A stretch of DNA of 64,000 bases from Glaciimonas sp. PCH181 (lineage in GTDB: Bacteria > Pseudomonadota > Gammaproteobacteria > Burkholderiales > Burkholderiaceae_D): NCBI RefSeq assembly GCF_003056055.1, contig NZ_PYFP01000002.1:1178001-1242000 (forward strand). The letters run 5' to 3'. The notes under the pieces were generated by a model. It saw nothing but the letters and a program-made list of their open reading frames with translations, was not told the DNA's origin and searched no databases. Of the stretch, positions 1 to 10,567 are shown piece after piece (position 1 is the first letter of the stretch; each line of letters starts with the position of its first letter). Both the position numbers and the translations under genes were made by a program.

Positions 1-1270
1 GATACATCGCAATCTGACGTGGCCGGGCGATATTCGCGGGGCGTTTTTTGGAATACATATCCGCGACTTTGATATTGAAGAAGTCGGCGACTGTTTTCTG
101 GATATTTTCGACGGAAATCTGGCGATTCTGCACAGATAGCAGATCTTTCAGCGCATCCTTGACGATATCAATCGTGATGTCTTTACCATGGAAACGGGAA
201 TAAGCCAGGATTTTACGCAGCGCGCCTTCCAGTTCGCGGACGTTGGAACGCAGATGTTTGGCGACAAAAAAGGCTACATCGTCGGAGAATGTAACGCCTT
301 CGGATGCCGCTTTTTTAAGCAAAATAGCCACGCGCATTTCAAGTTCAGGCGGCTCTATCGCGACGGTCAGACCGGAATCGAAGCGGGAAATCAAACGATC
401 ATCCATGCCGGTGATTTCTTTTGGATAAGTATCACTGGTGATAATAATTTGTTTCTTTGCGGCAATTAAAGCTTCGAATGCGTAAAAGAATTCTTCTTGG
501 GTGCGACTCTTGCCACCGAAGAATTGAATATCATCGATCAGCAATAAATCTAGCGAATGATAGTACCGCTTGAAATCGTCAAAACCTTTACGTTGGTAAG
601 CGGTCACTACGTCGCGAACGTACTGTTCTGCATGGATGTAGCGAATTTTCGACGAAGGATTATCGGCCAGAAGCTGATTACCGATAGCGTGAATCAGATG
701 GGTTTTACCGAGGCCAACACCGCCATAAAGGAAGAGCGGGTTATACGAAACGCCCGGATTATTTGCGACCTGAATCGCCGCGGCGCGGGCTAACTGGTTA
801 GCTTTTCCGGTCACAAAACTGTCAAAACTTAGTTCAGTATTGATACGCGACTGGTCGCGGCGCGCGATGACCGCACTCGATTCAGCCTGCGTATCCGGCA
901 TGCGATCATAGTGACTATTACCGTTGTTGTTGCTCATGCCACCATTGGAAAATGCTGGCGATGGGTTCGGATGCGCACCATCCAATGCAACCGGCATGGT
1001 AGAAACACTTGGCTTACGGGCAACATTAGTTCGCGGGTCCAGCATAAACTGCACGTCTATTGGCATTTCCCAAAATTCTGCTGCCAACGTCGTGATGCGG
1101 CTAGCAAACTGCGTTTTGACCCAATCGAGCTTAAATCGATTCGGCGCGGCAATGCGTAACCGTCCATCCTCATAATCAATAGGAGAAAGCGGTTTTATCC
1201 ACGCGCTAAATTGTTGCGGCGTCAACTCCTGCTCCAGCTGGGCGGAGCAACTTTGCCAGAAATTTTCCAT
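1..1270 (-). CDS. dnaA: Chromosomal replication initiator DnaA (3' end cut by window)
   Basis: DnaA is the AAA+ ATPase that binds DnaA boxes and opens oriC. The reading frame starts with ATG at 1268-1270 ([16 protein letters not shown], the typical domain I start) and runs off the left edge after about 423 codons. Walker A ([10 protein letters not shown]) lies near residues 180-190 and Walker B (LLLIDDIQF) near 240. The last visible residues (ARPRQIAMY) are the start of the DNA-binding domain IV signature, so roughly the last 40-50 residues are outside the window. The gene is divergent from rpmH, the classical origin arrangement. Identification is secure; only the C-terminus cannot be judged. 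Confidence 0.97.
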   Translation of the reverse strand, partial: MENFWQSCSAQLEQELTPQQFSAWIKPLSPIDYEDGRLRIAAPNRFKLDWVKTQFASRITTLAAEFWEMPIDVQFMLDPRTNVARKPSVSTMPVALDGAHPNPSPAFSNGGMSNNNGNSHYDRMPDTQAESSAVIARRDQSRINTELSFDSFVTGKANQLARAAAIQVANNPGVSYNPLFLYGGVGLGKTHLIHAIGNQLLADNPSSKIRYIHAEQYVRDVVTAYQRKGFDDFKRYYHSLDLLLIDDIQFFGGKSRTQEEFFYAFEALIAAKKQIIITSDTYPKEITGMDDRLISRFDSGLTVAIEPPELEMRVAILLKKAASEGVTFSDDVAFFVAKHLRSNVRELEGALRKILAYSRFHGKDITIDIVKDALKDLLSVQNRQISVENIQKTVADFFNIKVADMYSKKRPANIARPRQIAMY

Positions 1271-1818
1271 GAATCGTCTTAGTGAAAGGGTGTGGAAGGG
1301 AGATCATTGCGCATCAGGCCGAGCTTTTAAAAAGCGACCTGAAATTTACTGCACAGACTCGGCGTCCCCCATGATTAAGGCTTATGCGCGGCTCGATTTT
1401 CATTATTTACACGAGTAAATATCGATTTCTGCGCTGCTCTTTGCTTCACGGATGGCTATTCGTTACAGGCCAACAACAGGCTCTGAAGATATCGCTATAA
1501 GAGCGCACACATGCCACAATAAGTCGCTATTCTACCCTTGCTCGGCAAAGTTATCCACAGGCACGGCGTTTACTTTTCTGTGTGCAGGGCTACAGGGCTG
1601 CACATCAAAAATACGCTAAGTGATTGACAAACAAGCGGAAAATGCGTTCTAATCCAAGGTTCACTGCCCGTTGAATTGCGAGATTGCAATCCTGGCTGCC
1701 TGAATTGACTGCGCCGACGCTGTATTAAACACATTAATGTGGTGCGGGCCAGATCGAACAGCAGGCAACGCGCAAAGTGTAAAGATCCGATTTATTTCTG
1801 CTGATTAGCGAGACCATA
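1271..1818. other. dnaA-rpmH intergenic region, classical oriC position
   Basis: This 548-bp gap lies between divergent dnaA and rpmH, the usual origin site in many bacteria. It holds one perfect DnaA box (TTATCCACA, 1551-1559) and one weak match (TTATTTACA, 1403-1411). I found no further good boxes by eye. The rpmH promoter lies at 1624-1652. The low box count is striking compared with the priA-hemE gap, so calling this the active origin rests on position alone. Confidence 0.5.
1624..1652 (+). promoter_or_regulatory. Sigma70-type promoter of rpmH-rnpA
   Basis: A perfect -35 hexamer TTGACA (1624-1629) is followed by a 17-nt spacer and TTCTAA (1647-1652; TCTAAT one base later is the alternative -10). 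The predicted transcript has a leader of about 160 nt before rpmH. Confidence 0.6.
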
Positions 1819-1953
1819 ATGAAACGTACTTATCAACCTTCCGTTGTGCGCCGTAAACGTACCCACGGCTTCCGCGCACGTATGGCAACCCGTGGTGGTC
1901 GCGCTGTGCTGAATGCACGTCGCGCCAAAGGCCGCAAACGTCTAGCAGCTTAA
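1819..1953 (+). CDS. rpmH: 50S ribosomal protein L34
   Basis: This is a 44-residue, very basic protein beginning [18 protein letters not shown] and ending [10 protein letters not shown], the almost invariant L34 sequence. It is part of the large ribosomal subunit. It is followed after 23 bp by rnpA, as in nearly all bacteria, and is expressed from the strong promoter in the dnaA-rpmH gap. Confidence 0.98.
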   Translation: MKRTYQPSVVRRKRTHGFRARMATRGGRAVLNARRAKGRKRLAA

Positions 1954-1976
1954 GCCGTTCACCCGGCGCAGCTTGC

Positions 1977-2390
1977 GTGACAGGCGACCGTTCAGAGATC
2001 TCTTCACAGAGTTCTGCCCTGGGCTTTCCCCGTGACCGACGCATCGTTAAAACGGATGAATTTTCATCCGTTTTTCGTTTGCGCCCAGTCTATCGGACAG
2101 CCCATTTCGTTCTGTACACGCGTGTTAATCCGTTGCCGGATGCCAAGGCGCGATTAGGCGTTGTTGCAGCAAAACGACTAGCACCGCGGGCTGCCACGCG
2201 TAATACCGTTAAACGGGTTACGCGAGAGCTGTTTCGCCTGACGTCTTTGCCACCCATTGACTGCATTGTGCGTTTATCGAAACCGGTAAACACCAAGGCA
2301 GGCCCTGCCACGACAGCACGTTTAAAGCGTGAGCTACGAAGCGAATTGCTACAGCTATTCGCATCACAGCGCGTTGTGACCAAGGCGTAA
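1977..2390 (+). CDS. rnpA: Ribonuclease P protein component
   Basis: This is the protein subunit of RNase P, which assists the catalytic RNA in 5' maturation of tRNAs. It is 137 aa from a GTG start at 1977. No in-frame ATG exists before the conserved part (FPRDRRIVKTDEFSSVF), so GTG is preferred. The RNR signature is present as RAATRNTVKRVTRELFR around residues 70-86. It lies between rpmH and yidD in the conserved L34 cluster. The N-terminal 15 residues are unconserved and the exact start is uncertain. Confidence 0.95.
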   Translation: MTGDRSEISSQSSALGFPRDRRIVKTDEFSSVFRLRPVYRTAHFVLYTRVNPLPDAKARLGVVAAKRLAPRAATRNTVKRVTRELFRLTSLPPIDCIVRLSKPVNTKAGPATTARLKRELRSELLQLFASQRVVTKA

Positions 2391-2447
2391 CGATGGACAT
2401 GCTATGCGCATCTTAAGTGTTCCAAAAGAAGACGCGGAAAAGCAATC

Positions 2448-2729
2448 ATGAAAGCGACTTTACTGTTCCTGTTGCGATGCTACAAATTGGGAATTAGCCC
2501 GTTTCTGGGCCAGAACTGTCGTTTTTATCCGAGTTGTTCCGACTACGCTGCTGAAGCAATCCGTACACATGGCGCCTTGAAGGGCAGCTTTCTGGCTGCG
2601 TGTCGCCTTGGAAAATGTCATCCCTGGCATACCGGAGGATTTGATCCGGTTCCGCCATCTTCGTCTGCCTCCTCTGCCAAACCCTCTGCAACTTCCGCTG
2701 ATCGACCATGCGGTTGCAGTCACACCTGA
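2448..2729 (+). CDS. yidD: Membrane protein insertion efficiency factor YidD
   Basis: YidD is a small membrane-associated protein that helps YidC-dependent insertion of inner-membrane proteins. The 93-aa product shows the family core: an amphipathic N-terminus ([19 protein letters not shown]), the cysteine-rich signature [11 protein letters not shown] near residues 24-34, and a conserved GGFDPVP motif near residues 63-69. The tail is rich in Ser, Pro and Ala. It lies between rnpA and yidC, with 19 bp before yidC, so translation is probably coupled. Confidence 0.95.
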   Translation: MKATLLFLLRCYKLGISPFLGQNCRFYPSCSDYAAEAIRTHGALKGSFLAACRLGKCHPWHTGGFDPVPPSSSASSAKPSATSADRPCGCSHT

Positions 2730-2748
2730 ATCATAGAGAACTACTCTT

Positions 2749-4428
2749 ATGGATATCAAACGTACCGTCCTGTGGGTTGTATTTTCACTGTCGCTGCTGT
2801 TCCTTTGGGATAGCTGGCAACGACATAATGGCAATGCCTCGATGTTTTTTCCAAGCGCGACGCCAACGGCACCCGCCGCTGGTGCAGGTGCTGCCGGCTC
2901 TGCACCTGCTGCCGCGGCAATTGGCGCAACCAGCAGCGATGTACCGCAAGGCGTTAACGCTGCCGGTACTGCTGCGCCAGCTAGCGCAGTACCTGACGCG
3001 GCACCTGCCGCCAAGGGTGAAACGATCACCATCACCACCGATGTCGTCAAAGCCGATATCGATACGGTTGGCGGTCAGTTGAAACGTCTCGAATTGCTAA
3101 CGCAACGCGACACGGTTGATCCGACCAAGAATCTGGTGTTGTTTGATTCTAGTGCCAGCCGGATTTATCTGGCCGACACTGGCTTAATCGGCGGCAACTT
3201 CCCTAATCACAAGTCAACCTTTGTCGCTTTGCCAGGTGCCCGCACGCTGGACAACGGCAAACAGGTACAACTGGTGCTGGAGTCGACTCAGGGCGGCGTC
3301 AAGCTGATCAAAACGTTCACGTTCAAACGCGGCGATTACTCGATTGATGTAAAGCACACGATCACCAACGAAAGCGGTGCGCCAATCACGCCTTCGCTGT
3401 ACTTGCAACTGGTGCGTGACGGTAACAAACCGGCTGGCGAACAACGCTTCGTCAACACCTTTACCGGTGCCGCGGTTTACACCGATGCGAACAAGTTCCA
3501 GAAGTTTGCTTTCGAAAAAATTGAAGAAAATAAGGCAGAGCACGCCACCAAGTCTGACGACGGCTGGTTCGCCATCATGCAGCATTATTTTGTCTCGGCG
3601 TTCATTCCGCAAGACAAAGCACCGCGTGAAATTTTCACCAAAAAAGTGGCTACCAATCTGTACGCCGTCGGTAATATTCTGCCCCTCGGAACGATTGCCC
3701 CGGGTGCTAGCGTAACGATGGATGCACGTCTGTTCTCAGGTCCTGAAGAATCTGCTGTACTGGAAGCAACTGCGCCGGGTCTGGAACTGGTCAAAGACTA
3801 TGGCTGGCTGACTATCATCGCCAAACCGATTTTCTGGTTGATGACGCAGATCCACAAAGTCCTCGGTAACTGGGGTTGGACCATCATCGCGTTGACGGTG
3901 TTGATCAAACTGTTCTTCTTCCCGTTGTCGGCTGCTAGCTATCGCAGTATGGCGAAGATGAAAAAAGTCACGCCGAAGATGACCGCGATTCGCGAACGTC
4001 ATAAAGGCGAGCCGCAAAAGATGAATCAGGAAATGATGCAGCTCTACAAAACCGAGAAGATCAATCCACTCGGCGGCTGTCTTCCTATCGTGATTCAGAT
4101 TCCGGTCTTTATTTCGTTGTACTGGGTATTGCTGGCCAGCGTCGAAATGCGTAACGCTCCATGGTTAGGCTGGATTCATGATTTGGCTGCACCGGATCCG
4201 TTCTATATCTTGCCGGTCGTCATGGCGATATCGATGTTCATCCAGACTAAGCTGAATCCGAAACCGCCTGATCCAATGCAAGCGAAGGTAATGATGTTCA
4301 TGCCACTCATTTTCTCGGTCATGTTCTTCTTCTTCCCTTCTGGCCTGGTGCTGTACTGGATTACCAATAACGTGCTGTCGATTGCACAGCAATGGGTAAT
4401 TACTAAAAGGATGGAAAGCGCGCAATAA
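2749..4428 (+). CDS. yidC: Membrane protein insertase YidC
   Basis: YidC inserts and folds inner-membrane proteins, alone or with SecYEG. The 559-aa length is typical of the Gram-negative form. A first membrane segment (residues 5-22) is followed by an Ala/Pro-rich linker, a large periplasmic domain (about 90-340) and the five-helix insertase core (about 350-550). The core includes [40 protein letters not shown] and a final [16 protein letters not shown] strong hairpin terminator follows, separating the L34 cluster from mnmE. Confidence 0.97.
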   Translation: MDIKRTVLWVVFSLSLLFLWDSWQRHNGNASMFFPSATPTAPAAGAGAAGSAPAAAAIGATSSDVPQGVNAAGTAAPASAVPDAAPAAKGETITITTDVVKADIDTVGGQLKRLELLTQRDTVDPTKNLVLFDSSASRIYLADTGLIGGNFPNHKSTFVALPGARTLDNGKQVQLVLESTQGGVKLIKTFTFKRGDYSIDVKHTITNESGAPITPSLYLQLVRDGNKPAGEQRFVNTFTGAAVYTDANKFQKFAFEKIEENKAEHATKSDDGWFAIMQHYFVSAFIPQDKAPREIFTKKVATNLYAVGNILPLGTIAPGASVTMDARLFSGPEESAVLEATAPGLELVKDYGWLTIIAKPIFWLMTQIHKVLGNWGWTIIALTVLIKLFFFPLSAASYRSMAKMKKVTPKMTAIRERHKGEPQKMNQEMMQLYKTEKINPLGGCLPIVIQIPVFISLYWVLLASVEMRNAPWLGWIHDLAAPDPFYILPVVMAISMFIQTKLNPKPPDPMQAKVMMFMPLIFSVMFFFFPSGLVLYWITNNVLSIAQQWVITKRMESAQ

Positions 4429-4455
4429 ACCTCAGCGCGTTTTACTGACTGTCGT

Positions 4456-4491
4456 AAAAAAGCCCGTGAATGCAGATTCACGGGCTTTTTT
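4456..4491 (+). terminator. Rho-independent terminator after yidC
   Basis: A perfect hairpin with GCCCGTGAAT arms around a GCAG loop is flanked by an A run on the left and a T run on the right. It can therefore act in both directions. It closes the rpmH-yidC transcript 28 bp after the yidC stop. Confidence 0.9.
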
Positions 4492-4538
4492 GTTTCTTTA
4501 ACGCACTCTCAATCGGATATCAAACGTAAAATCATTTT

Positions 4539-5936
4539 ATGTCATTAGATTCCTCTCCCATTGCTGCAATTGCCACTGCGCCCGGTCGCGGCGGCATTGG
4601 CGTTGTTCGTGTATCCGGTCAACATCTCGGTCCAATTATTCAAGCTGTTTGCGGTCTTGATGAAACTAAACTGATCCCGCGTCACGCCACTTATTTATCG
4701 TTTAAAAATGCTGACGACAGCATCATTGATCAAGGTCTGGCAATCTATTTCAAGGGCCCGCACTCTTACACTGGCGAGGACGTACTGGAACTGCAAGGTC
4801 ACGGCGGACCAGTCGTATTACAAATGTTGTTGGCGCGCTGTCTGGAAGCCGGACATGATATCGGTCTGCGCATGGCAGAGCCGGGCGAATTCACGCAACG
4901 CGCCTTCCTCAACGATAAACTTGATCTGGCGCAAGCCGAAGCGGTCGCCGACTTGATCGAAGCATCGACCGAAGCCGCCGCCAAATCCGCATCGGAATCG
5001 CTCTCAGGCGCGTTCTCCAAAGTCATTCATAGCTTGGTCGAGCAGGTAATCAATCTGCGCATGTTGGTGGAAGCAACGCTTGATTTTCCCGAAGAAGAAA
5101 TTGATTTCCTCGAAAAATCCGATGCACGCGGCCAATTGGAAAGAATCCGCACGACCCTCGATCACGTCTTTAGTCAGGCCGCGCAAGGCGCATTGCTACG
5201 TGACGGCTTGAATATTGTGCTGGCAGGCCAACCCAACGTCGGCAAATCGTCGCTGTTAAATGCACTGGCCGGCTCGGATGTTGCGATCGTCACGCCCATC
5301 GCTGGCACCACCCGCGACAAGGTGACAGAAACCATTCAGCTCGAGGGTATTCCGCTAAATATTATCGACACCGCCGGTATCCGCGATGCGGAAGATGCCA
5401 ACGATGAAGTCGAGCGTATCGGCATCGAACGTACGTGGGCAGCGGTCGCCAAAGCTGACGTTATTCTGCATATGCTGGATGCCAATCACGGCCCCTCATT
5501 CGCGGACGAAAAAATCCTGGCCCGCTTTCCACAAAACGCGCCCATCATCAGCATCTGGAACAAAATCGACCAATCCGGACACAGACCTGCGGTCGACCTC
5601 ATGGGCGATGCGACCCACATTTATATCTCGGCAACAGACCATCTCGGCATCGATCTGCTACGCGCAGAGTTACTGCGTATTGCAGGCTGGCAGCAAACCG
5701 GCGAGTCCCGTTACCTGGCACGCGAACGCCATCTGATCGCCCTAAAAGCCGCCCGCGACCACCTACAAATCGCCGCCGATCACGCCACCATCGACAACAC
5801 CGTTAACGATCAGTCGCTGGATTTATTTGCCGAAGAATTACGTTTGGCGCAGGATAAATTGAACAGCATTACGGGAGTGTTTACGCCGGACGATTTGCTG
5901 GGCGTGATTTTTTCGCGATTTTGTATCGGGAAGTAA
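4539..5936 (+). CDS. mnmE: tRNA uridine-5-carboxymethylaminomethyl GTPase MnmE
   Basis: MnmE works with MnmG to modify the wobble uridine (U34) of certain tRNAs. The 465-aa protein has the N-terminal folate-binding domain ([20 protein letters not shown]), a central helical domain and an inserted G domain. The G domain has P-loop GQPNVGKSS near residues 228-236, DTAGIRDA near 275, and NKID near 341. The C-terminus ends with the catalytic FCIGK motif. Its partner mnmG lies 50 kb away on the opposite strand. Confidence 0.97.
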   Translation: MSLDSSPIAAIATAPGRGGIGVVRVSGQHLGPIIQAVCGLDETKLIPRHATYLSFKNADDSIIDQGLAIYFKGPHSYTGEDVLELQGHGGPVVLQMLLARCLEAGHDIGLRMAEPGEFTQRAFLNDKLDLAQAEAVADLIEASTEAAAKSASESLSGAFSKVIHSLVEQVINLRMLVEATLDFPEEEIDFLEKSDARGQLERIRTTLDHVFSQAAQGALLRDGLNIVLAGQPNVGKSSLLNALAGSDVAIVTPIAGTTRDKVTETIQLEGIPLNIIDTAGIRDAEDANDEVERIGIERTWAAVAKADVILHMLDANHGPSFADEKILARFPQNAPIISIWNKIDQSGHRPAVDLMGDATHIYISATDHLGIDLLRAELLRIAGWQQTGESRYLARERHLIALKAARDHLQIAADHATIDNTVNDQSLDLFAEELRLAQDKLNSITGVFTPDDLLGVIFSRFCIGK

Positions 5937-6246
5937 TGCCCTAGTATTGCGTGGCGATAAGCGTGAGTGCGCCACAAAACTTCATAAAATATTACGACGG
6001 TGAATGATGCCTCCCATTAAATACCGGAGGCATCGTCATTTGCATTAATTCCGAAAAACTCCAAGTGATATAGAGGCCAATATAAACTGTGGATATGTCT
6101 AGCTTTAGAATTAGAGCATCGGTCATCGGCAAGACAAATTCCTCTACCCGGTCTGTAATATCAAAAACTTTTCGCTCATCCACTCTCCACCGGCAAGTAT
6201 TTAATACCGCATTTTCGGAATAAGAAATAATGGCGAAATACCGGCC
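5937..6246. other. Intergenic stretch after mnmE, no firm gene
   Basis: About 310 bp between mnmE and the pseudogene. It contains a 6-bp inverted repeat GTGGCG/CGCCAC (5951-5975) without a T tract and a 63-codon minus-strand frame (5992-6183) with no recognisable domain. No promoter or RNA gene is evident. Confidence 0.4.
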
Positions 6247-7467
6247 TCATTTCTGCGCAGTACGCAAAAGCCTCAAATTCACCTCAAACGATCGATCCGG
6301 CGGGTTAGCGTTTGCCTTCGGTGTACTGTATTCCAGCTTCAAATTGTTATCGGTAGAAATCCACCGTTCACGATGCACACCCAGCGGGTCCAGCAAAGCA
6401 TCGATCTGTCGCGGTGATAGCAATAAGTCTCCTGCAATACTAGCAAAAGTTCGCCCGGCCAGCTCATGCACCGACTGCATTTGCGGCGATGCATCAAGCC
6501 GTGCCATGACGGCGGGAGAAGCCTGCGCATGCGCCGCATCAGTCTTCGCCCACATTCGCCGCCGATTGCCAACCCGACCAGAAAAGTTGCCAACATCAGG
6601 CCGAAAGCATTTACTGTCTATTGCCGGCGACAATAGACAGTAAATGCACGTAGATCACCTCAAGCCCGAGAGAAAGTACGCCGCCCAGACCGAGGGCAAG
6701 CCATGCGCCAGCAAGCATGCGCGAGCCGCCGCCAGAGAACAGCGCAGTGGCAATACCAGCGTTCGCCGCTACAGAAGCGGCAGGTGCGCGAGAAATCAGC
6801 GACGCCGCTCTCATACGTCTGGCAAGTTCCAGCGCCGCTAACGCGACCAGCAAATTAAGCAGCGCTGCAATCAATGTTGTCATGCGTGCGCCAAAAAATG
6901 GAATCACAGCATAGCTAGTCAATAAGGCACCAAGCGCCGCCCCGCCGTATTGCATGCGTATAACCATGCCACGGCTTTTCCCAAACGGTCGCCGAGCGGG
7001 TTCAATGCTTGCGCCAGCAAAGGCAACGTGACACCCATCAATACTGTCGGCACCAACAGCACACCCGCCCCCAACTCCACGCGTAACACCAGCAACGCCG
7101 GGTCCGCAGGCGACAAATCCGCGGCTAAAAATACATAGACTTTCTGAATCGCTAAAAATAGTCCCGGCGTCGCCACGCAATACACGCCGATGACTAACTC
7201 AACCAAGGCATACACCACTACCGGTCGCGCTACGGAAGCCCCGATCGTTCTCGATAAACGTGCTGCTACTGCGCCGCCGATCAATGAGCCGATCGCCATT
7301 CCGCCCAAAAAAGTCGCTAGTACCGTAAAGGTCGCAGCGGCGGTACTGCCGAAAACTAACGCCAATTCTTTAGCAAACAACACCTGATACACCAGCGCCG
7401 CTGCACCGGAGGAAAAAAACATCAGGCCCATCCAGCGCGACAATCGCAGATTCAGGTTTGCTGCCAT
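6247..7467 (-). pseudogene. Broken MFS/spermidine-synthase-like fusion gene
   Basis: Pieces of one protein are spread over different minus-strand frames. The N-terminal part (7467 to about 6940) encodes SRWMGLMFFSSGAAALVYQV and further membrane segments typical of the fused MFS/spermidine synthase family. The frame breaks at a G tract near 6940 and continues as AALGALLTSYAVIPFFGAR. It breaks again inside a perfect inverted repeat at 6607-6647 and continues as AFGLMLATFLVGLAIGG. A last piece (about 6550-6247) ends DNNLKLEYSTPKANA. The spermidine-synthase catalytic domain is missing, so an internal deletion accompanies the frameshifts. The family assignment comes from recognition of the membrane core and C-terminus. 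Confidence 0.8.
6607..6647. repeat. Perfect 17-bp inverted repeat inside the pseudogene
   Basis: The arms GCATTTACTGTCTATTG (6607-6623) and its exact reverse complement (6631-6647) flank a 7-nt loop (CCGGCGA). The repeat spans one of the frameshifts of the pseudogene. It has no T run and lies inside former coding sequence, so it is unlikely to be a normal terminator. Confidence 0.9.
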
Positions 7468-7528
7468 GGGGATTTGTACTTTCTTTGGAGTGAGGGCACA
7501 GAAAGAATGACGTTAAACGGCAGCGCTT

Positions 7529-8287
7529 TCAAACCTCCTTTTCGCTACGACGCGCTTTTTCCGCAGCAATCTTTGGCGAGGCGATGGAGGCACTTTCCAT
7601 AAAAAAGCTCTTATGCACGTGGGCTATATGCGCTTGCATGGCTTTTTTTGCAGCAGCCGGATCGCGATTAATAATGGCATCGCAAATCTTACGGTGGTCG
7701 TGATTCATCGCAATGGAAAGGACTTTGCCGCCAAACCGATTTTCAAACTGCGCAAACAGTTGATCGTGACGTTTAGTCCATAAAATCTCGATGAATTCAG
7801 ACAACACAGAGTTGTCGGCCATTTCTCCGATCAGCACATGTAAATGCTTATCGAGCGTCAGAAATTTGCTGGTGTTTTCTGGTTCGCATTCAAGATCGTC
7901 CATCAGTTGCGCAAGCTCTGCCAATTGTGCGGGGGTGGCGTTCTTGGCGGCCAGTCTGGCGGTCTCGCATTCAATTAACGCGCGCGCCGTTAATAACTCT
8001 TCTACACCGACGCTGGTCAGCGCTTCGGGCGGATTCGGCTCTGCGTCCTGATCACAGACAAACACGCCGTGACCGGTGCGAATGTCGACCCATCCGGCTA
8101 TTTCCAGCGCAATCAGCGCCTCGCGCACAGACGACCGACTGACCCCTAACTGTTGCGCAAGATCGCGCTCGGACGGCAGCGAATCGCCAGCTTTAAATTC
8201 GCCGTCTTTGATTTTTTGGATAAGCAGTTCTGAGATTTGACGGTAAAGACGCTTAACTTTTAACGTCGGCAGTGTAACCATGATCAT
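7529..8287 (-). CDS. GntR-family (FCD) transcriptional regulator of the hexuronate/amino-sugar operon
   Basis: The product is a repressor-type regulator with an N-terminal winged helix (YRQISELLIQKIKDGEFKAG, then SERDLAQQLGVSRSSVREAL) and a C-terminal FCD ligand-binding domain. The FCD domain carries the metal-site type D/H residues (LDKHLHVLIGEM, MNHDHRKI). ATG codons at 8287 and 8281 are both possible (252 or 250 aa); a longer frame extends to 8353 but lacks conserved sequence. It is divergent from uxuA, and paired operator-like sites lie between them. Family knowledge (UxuR, ExuR, FadR types) suggests release from DNA on binding a sugar acid. The ligand itself is inferred. Confidence 0.88.
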   Translation of the reverse strand: MIMVTLPTLKVKRLYRQISELLIQKIKDGEFKAGDSLPSERDLAQQLGVSRSSVREALIALEIAGWVDIRTGHGVFVCDQDAEPNPPEALTSVGVEELLTARALIECETARLAAKNATPAQLAELAQLMDDLECEPENTSKFLTLDKHLHVLIGEMADNSVLSEFIEILWTKRHDQLFAQFENRFGGKVLSIAMNHDHRKICDAIINRDPAAAKKAMQAHIAHVHKSFFMESASIASPKIAAEKARRSEKEV

Positions 8288-8441
8288 TTTCCAAAGTGAT
8301 GAATGCGAACCGGAAAATCGTTTCCTCCAACTAACAGCGGGCAAAAAATGCACGCTGGAAAGGAAAATTGACCCAACCGGACTAGCTTAAGCGATCGCAC
8401 GTGTTTTATAAAATGAAACCCTTGAATAACATTTTGTTGTA

Positions 8442-8509
8442 ATTGGTCCGGCCACCAGACCCATGTACGCAATTGCAGGATATAATTGCCATTGGTCCGG
8501 CCACCGGAC
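8442..8509 (+). promoter_or_regulatory. Paired GntR-type operators flanking the uxuA promoter
   Basis: The 19-bp element ATTGGTCCGGCCACC(A/G)GAC occurs twice, at 8442-8460 and 8491-8509, with one difference. Each contains TGGT-N6-ACC(A/G), the half-site pattern of FCD-type GntR repressors. A perfect -10 hexamer TATAAT (8481-8486) lies between them, so the first copy would cover the -35 area and the second the transcription start. A weaker resemblance (TTGACCCAACCGGAC) lies near 8379. Confidence 0.7.
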
Positions 8510-8627
8510 TGCGGCAGTATTATGGCATGCATTACCCATCCTTCCCCGGGAAGACGGTAGGAAATGCCATCTGCAACGTTGTCAAAGATCAAAAACTCGA
8601 TGGATATTACCTTAAGAAAAGGACCTT

Positions 8628-9692
8628 ATGAAAATGACCTTTCGCTGGTTTGGCGACTCTGATCCCGTGAGCCTGGCCTATATACGTCAGATTCCCGGCA
8701 TGTACGGCATTGTCTCCGCCCTTTACGATGTCCCTGTTGGCGAAACCTGGCCAATTGAGAAAATCCAGGCGCTCAAAGAACGTATTGAAATGCACGGTTT
8801 GAAGTTTGAAGTCGTAGAAAGCGTTCCCGTTCATGAAGATATCAAATTAGGCAAACCCGGTCGGGATGCGTTGATCGCCAACTACGGCCAAACCCTGCGC
8901 AATCTGGCGGCATGCGGTATCAAAGTCGTCTGCTATAACTTTATGCCCGTCTTCGATTGGACCCGCACAACGCTAGAAATGCCATTGCCAGACGGCTCCA
9001 CTACACTCGGTTTCGATGCGGCCACGATTGATAACATCGATCCAGACGCCGGCGTGCAACTGCCGGGTTGGGATGCCAGCTATCAGCCAGCACAATTAAA
9101 GGCGTTGCTAGCCGAATATCGGGATGTTGATGAGGCTGCGCTGTGGGCCAATCTTAGCTATTTCCTGAAAGCGATTATTCCCGTCGCGGCCGAAGCGTCG
9201 ATCAAAATGGCGATCCATCCCGACGATCCGCCACGGCCTATTTTTGGACTGCCGCGTATCGTCAAGAATCGCGATGATCTGGCGCAACTTCTGGCCATTG
9301 TCGATCATCCAGCCAACGGTTTGACGCTTTGCTCCGGATCGCTGGGCGCGGACTACAAGAACGATGTCGCCAGTCTGGTACGCGAATTTGCTGGCAAAGG
9401 ACGTATTCATTTCGCCCATTTGCGCAATGTCCACGTGAATGAGGCCGGAGATTTTCATGAAACCAGCCATCGCTCAGCCGACGGTTCTTTAGACATGGCA
9501 GAAATCTTGCTGGCTTATCATGAAACCGGTTTTGAAGGCTATGCCCGTCCCGACCACGGCCGCATGATCTGGGGCGAAACTGGCAAACCCGGTTACGGGC
9601 TATATGACCGCGCTTTGGGAGCCGTGTATTTGAACGGTATATGGGAAGGGATAGCTAAAAATCAGCCGCCAGCCTCAGAGGACGCTGTATGA
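8628..9692 (+). CDS. uxuA: Mannonate dehydratase
   Basis: UxuA removes water from D-mannonate to give 2-keto-3-deoxygluconate in hexuronate catabolism. The 354-aa protein starts [20 protein letters not shown] and contains the family hallmarks [34 protein letters not shown] (about 105-118) and the metal-site region [18 protein letters not shown] (about 193-210). [16 protein letters not shown] sequence appears as [13 protein letters not shown]. An AGGA ribosome-binding site precedes the ATG. Its stop overlaps the next start by 4 nt, so the two are translationally coupled. Confidence 0.95.
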   Translation: MKMTFRWFGDSDPVSLAYIRQIPGMYGIVSALYDVPVGETWPIEKIQALKERIEMHGLKFEVVESVPVHEDIKLGKPGRDALIANYGQTLRNLAACGIKVVCYNFMPVFDWTRTTLEMPLPDGSTTLGFDAATIDNIDPDAGVQLPGWDASYQPAQLKALLAEYRDVDEAALWANLSYFLKAIIPVAAEASIKMAIHPDDPPRPIFGLPRIVKNRDDLAQLLAIVDHPANGLTLCSGSLGADYKNDVASLVREFAGKGRIHFAHLRNVHVNEAGDFHETSHRSADGSLDMAEILLAYHETGFEGYARPDHGRMIWGETGKPGYGLYDRALGAVYLNGIWEGIAKNQPPASEDAV

Positions 9693-10543
9693 AACTGCCA
9701 TTTAAGATTGATTTGAGCGGCCAGGTCGCGGTGGTGACCGGCGGCGGCGGCGTTTTGTGCGCCGGGTTCGGCCATGCGCTGGCGGCCTGCGGCGCTAAAG
9801 TTGCACTGCTTGACCTCGACGGTGCCGCTGCCGAACGCAACGCCGCTGCCCTACGCGCGGCGGGCGGTCAAGCCATTGGCGTGGTGGCCAACGTGCTGGA
9901 CCGCGCCTCTCTCGAAAATGCTGCCGCGCAGGTTCTTGCCGCATTCGGTCCCTGTGATTTGCTGCTGAACGGCGCTGGCGGCAATAGTCCGAAGGGCACT
10001 ACCAGCAAAGAATGGCTGGAAGACGGCGATCTTGATGATCCATCACTGACCACTTTTTTCGATCTCGATCCGAAGGCGGTCGAATTCGTATTCAACTTGA
10101 ATTTTCTTGGCACATTGCTACCAACACAAGTTTTCGCGCAGCAAATGTTAGGGCGCGCAGACTGCTCGATCATCAATATTTCTTCGATGAACGCGTTTCG
10201 CCCGCTGACTAAAATTCCTGCTTATAGTGGTGCCAAGGCGGCGGTGAGTAATTTCACGCAATGGCTGGCGGTGCATTTTGCAAAAGCCGGGATTCGCGTG
10301 AATGCGCTAGCGCCGGGATTTTTCCTGACGCAACAAAATCATACTTTGTTGATTGATGCTGACACCGGCGTATTGACGGATCGTGCACGTAAAATTGTGG
10401 AACACACACCGATGGGCCGCTTCGGCGAGTCGCACGAATTGACTGGCACCTTGTTGTGGCTTGCTTCCAGTCAGGCGTCCGGTTTCGTGAATGGCATCGT
10501 GGTGCCTATCGATGGCGGTTTTTCTGCCTACTCGGGCGTTTAA
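9689..10543 (+). CDS. SDR-family oxidoreductase, probable D-mannonate oxidoreductase (fructuronate reductase)
   Basis: This is a 284-aa short-chain dehydrogenase. It has the Rossmann start [20 protein letters not shown], the NNAG-like segment [12 protein letters not shown], catalytic Ser in [10 protein letters not shown] and the YxxxK motif as [11 protein letters not shown]. The longer insertion after NGAGGN ([20 protein letters not shown]) is typical of SDR mannonate oxidoreductases. The start overlaps uxuA by 4 nt. The expected reaction is D-fructuronate + NADH to D-mannonate, supplying UxuA. The fold is certain; the exact substrate rests on context and this insertion. Confidence 0.85.
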   Translation: MKLPFKIDLSGQVAVVTGGGGVLCAGFGHALAACGAKVALLDLDGAAAERNAAALRAAGGQAIGVVANVLDRASLENAAAQVLAAFGPCDLLLNGAGGNSPKGTTSKEWLEDGDLDDPSLTTFFDLDPKAVEFVFNLNFLGTLLPTQVFAQQMLGRADCSIINISSMNAFRPLTKIPAYSGAKAAVSNFTQWLAVHFAKAGIRVNALAPGFFLTQQNHTLLIDADTGVLTDRARKIVEHTPMGRFGESHELTGTLLWLASSQASGFVNGIVVPIDGGFSAYSGV

Positions 10544-10567
10544 TCGCTATTTTGACATTTCTTTGAA

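Noticed and set aside
2460..3050. 196-codon minus-strand frame over yidD and yidC
   Set aside because: Ala/Gly-rich shadow of the Ala/Pro linker of YidC; both plus-strand genes are certain.
5992..6183. 63-codon minus-strand frame after mnmE
   Set aside because: No recognised motif and no clear ribosome-binding site; kept only as a note in the intergenic entry.
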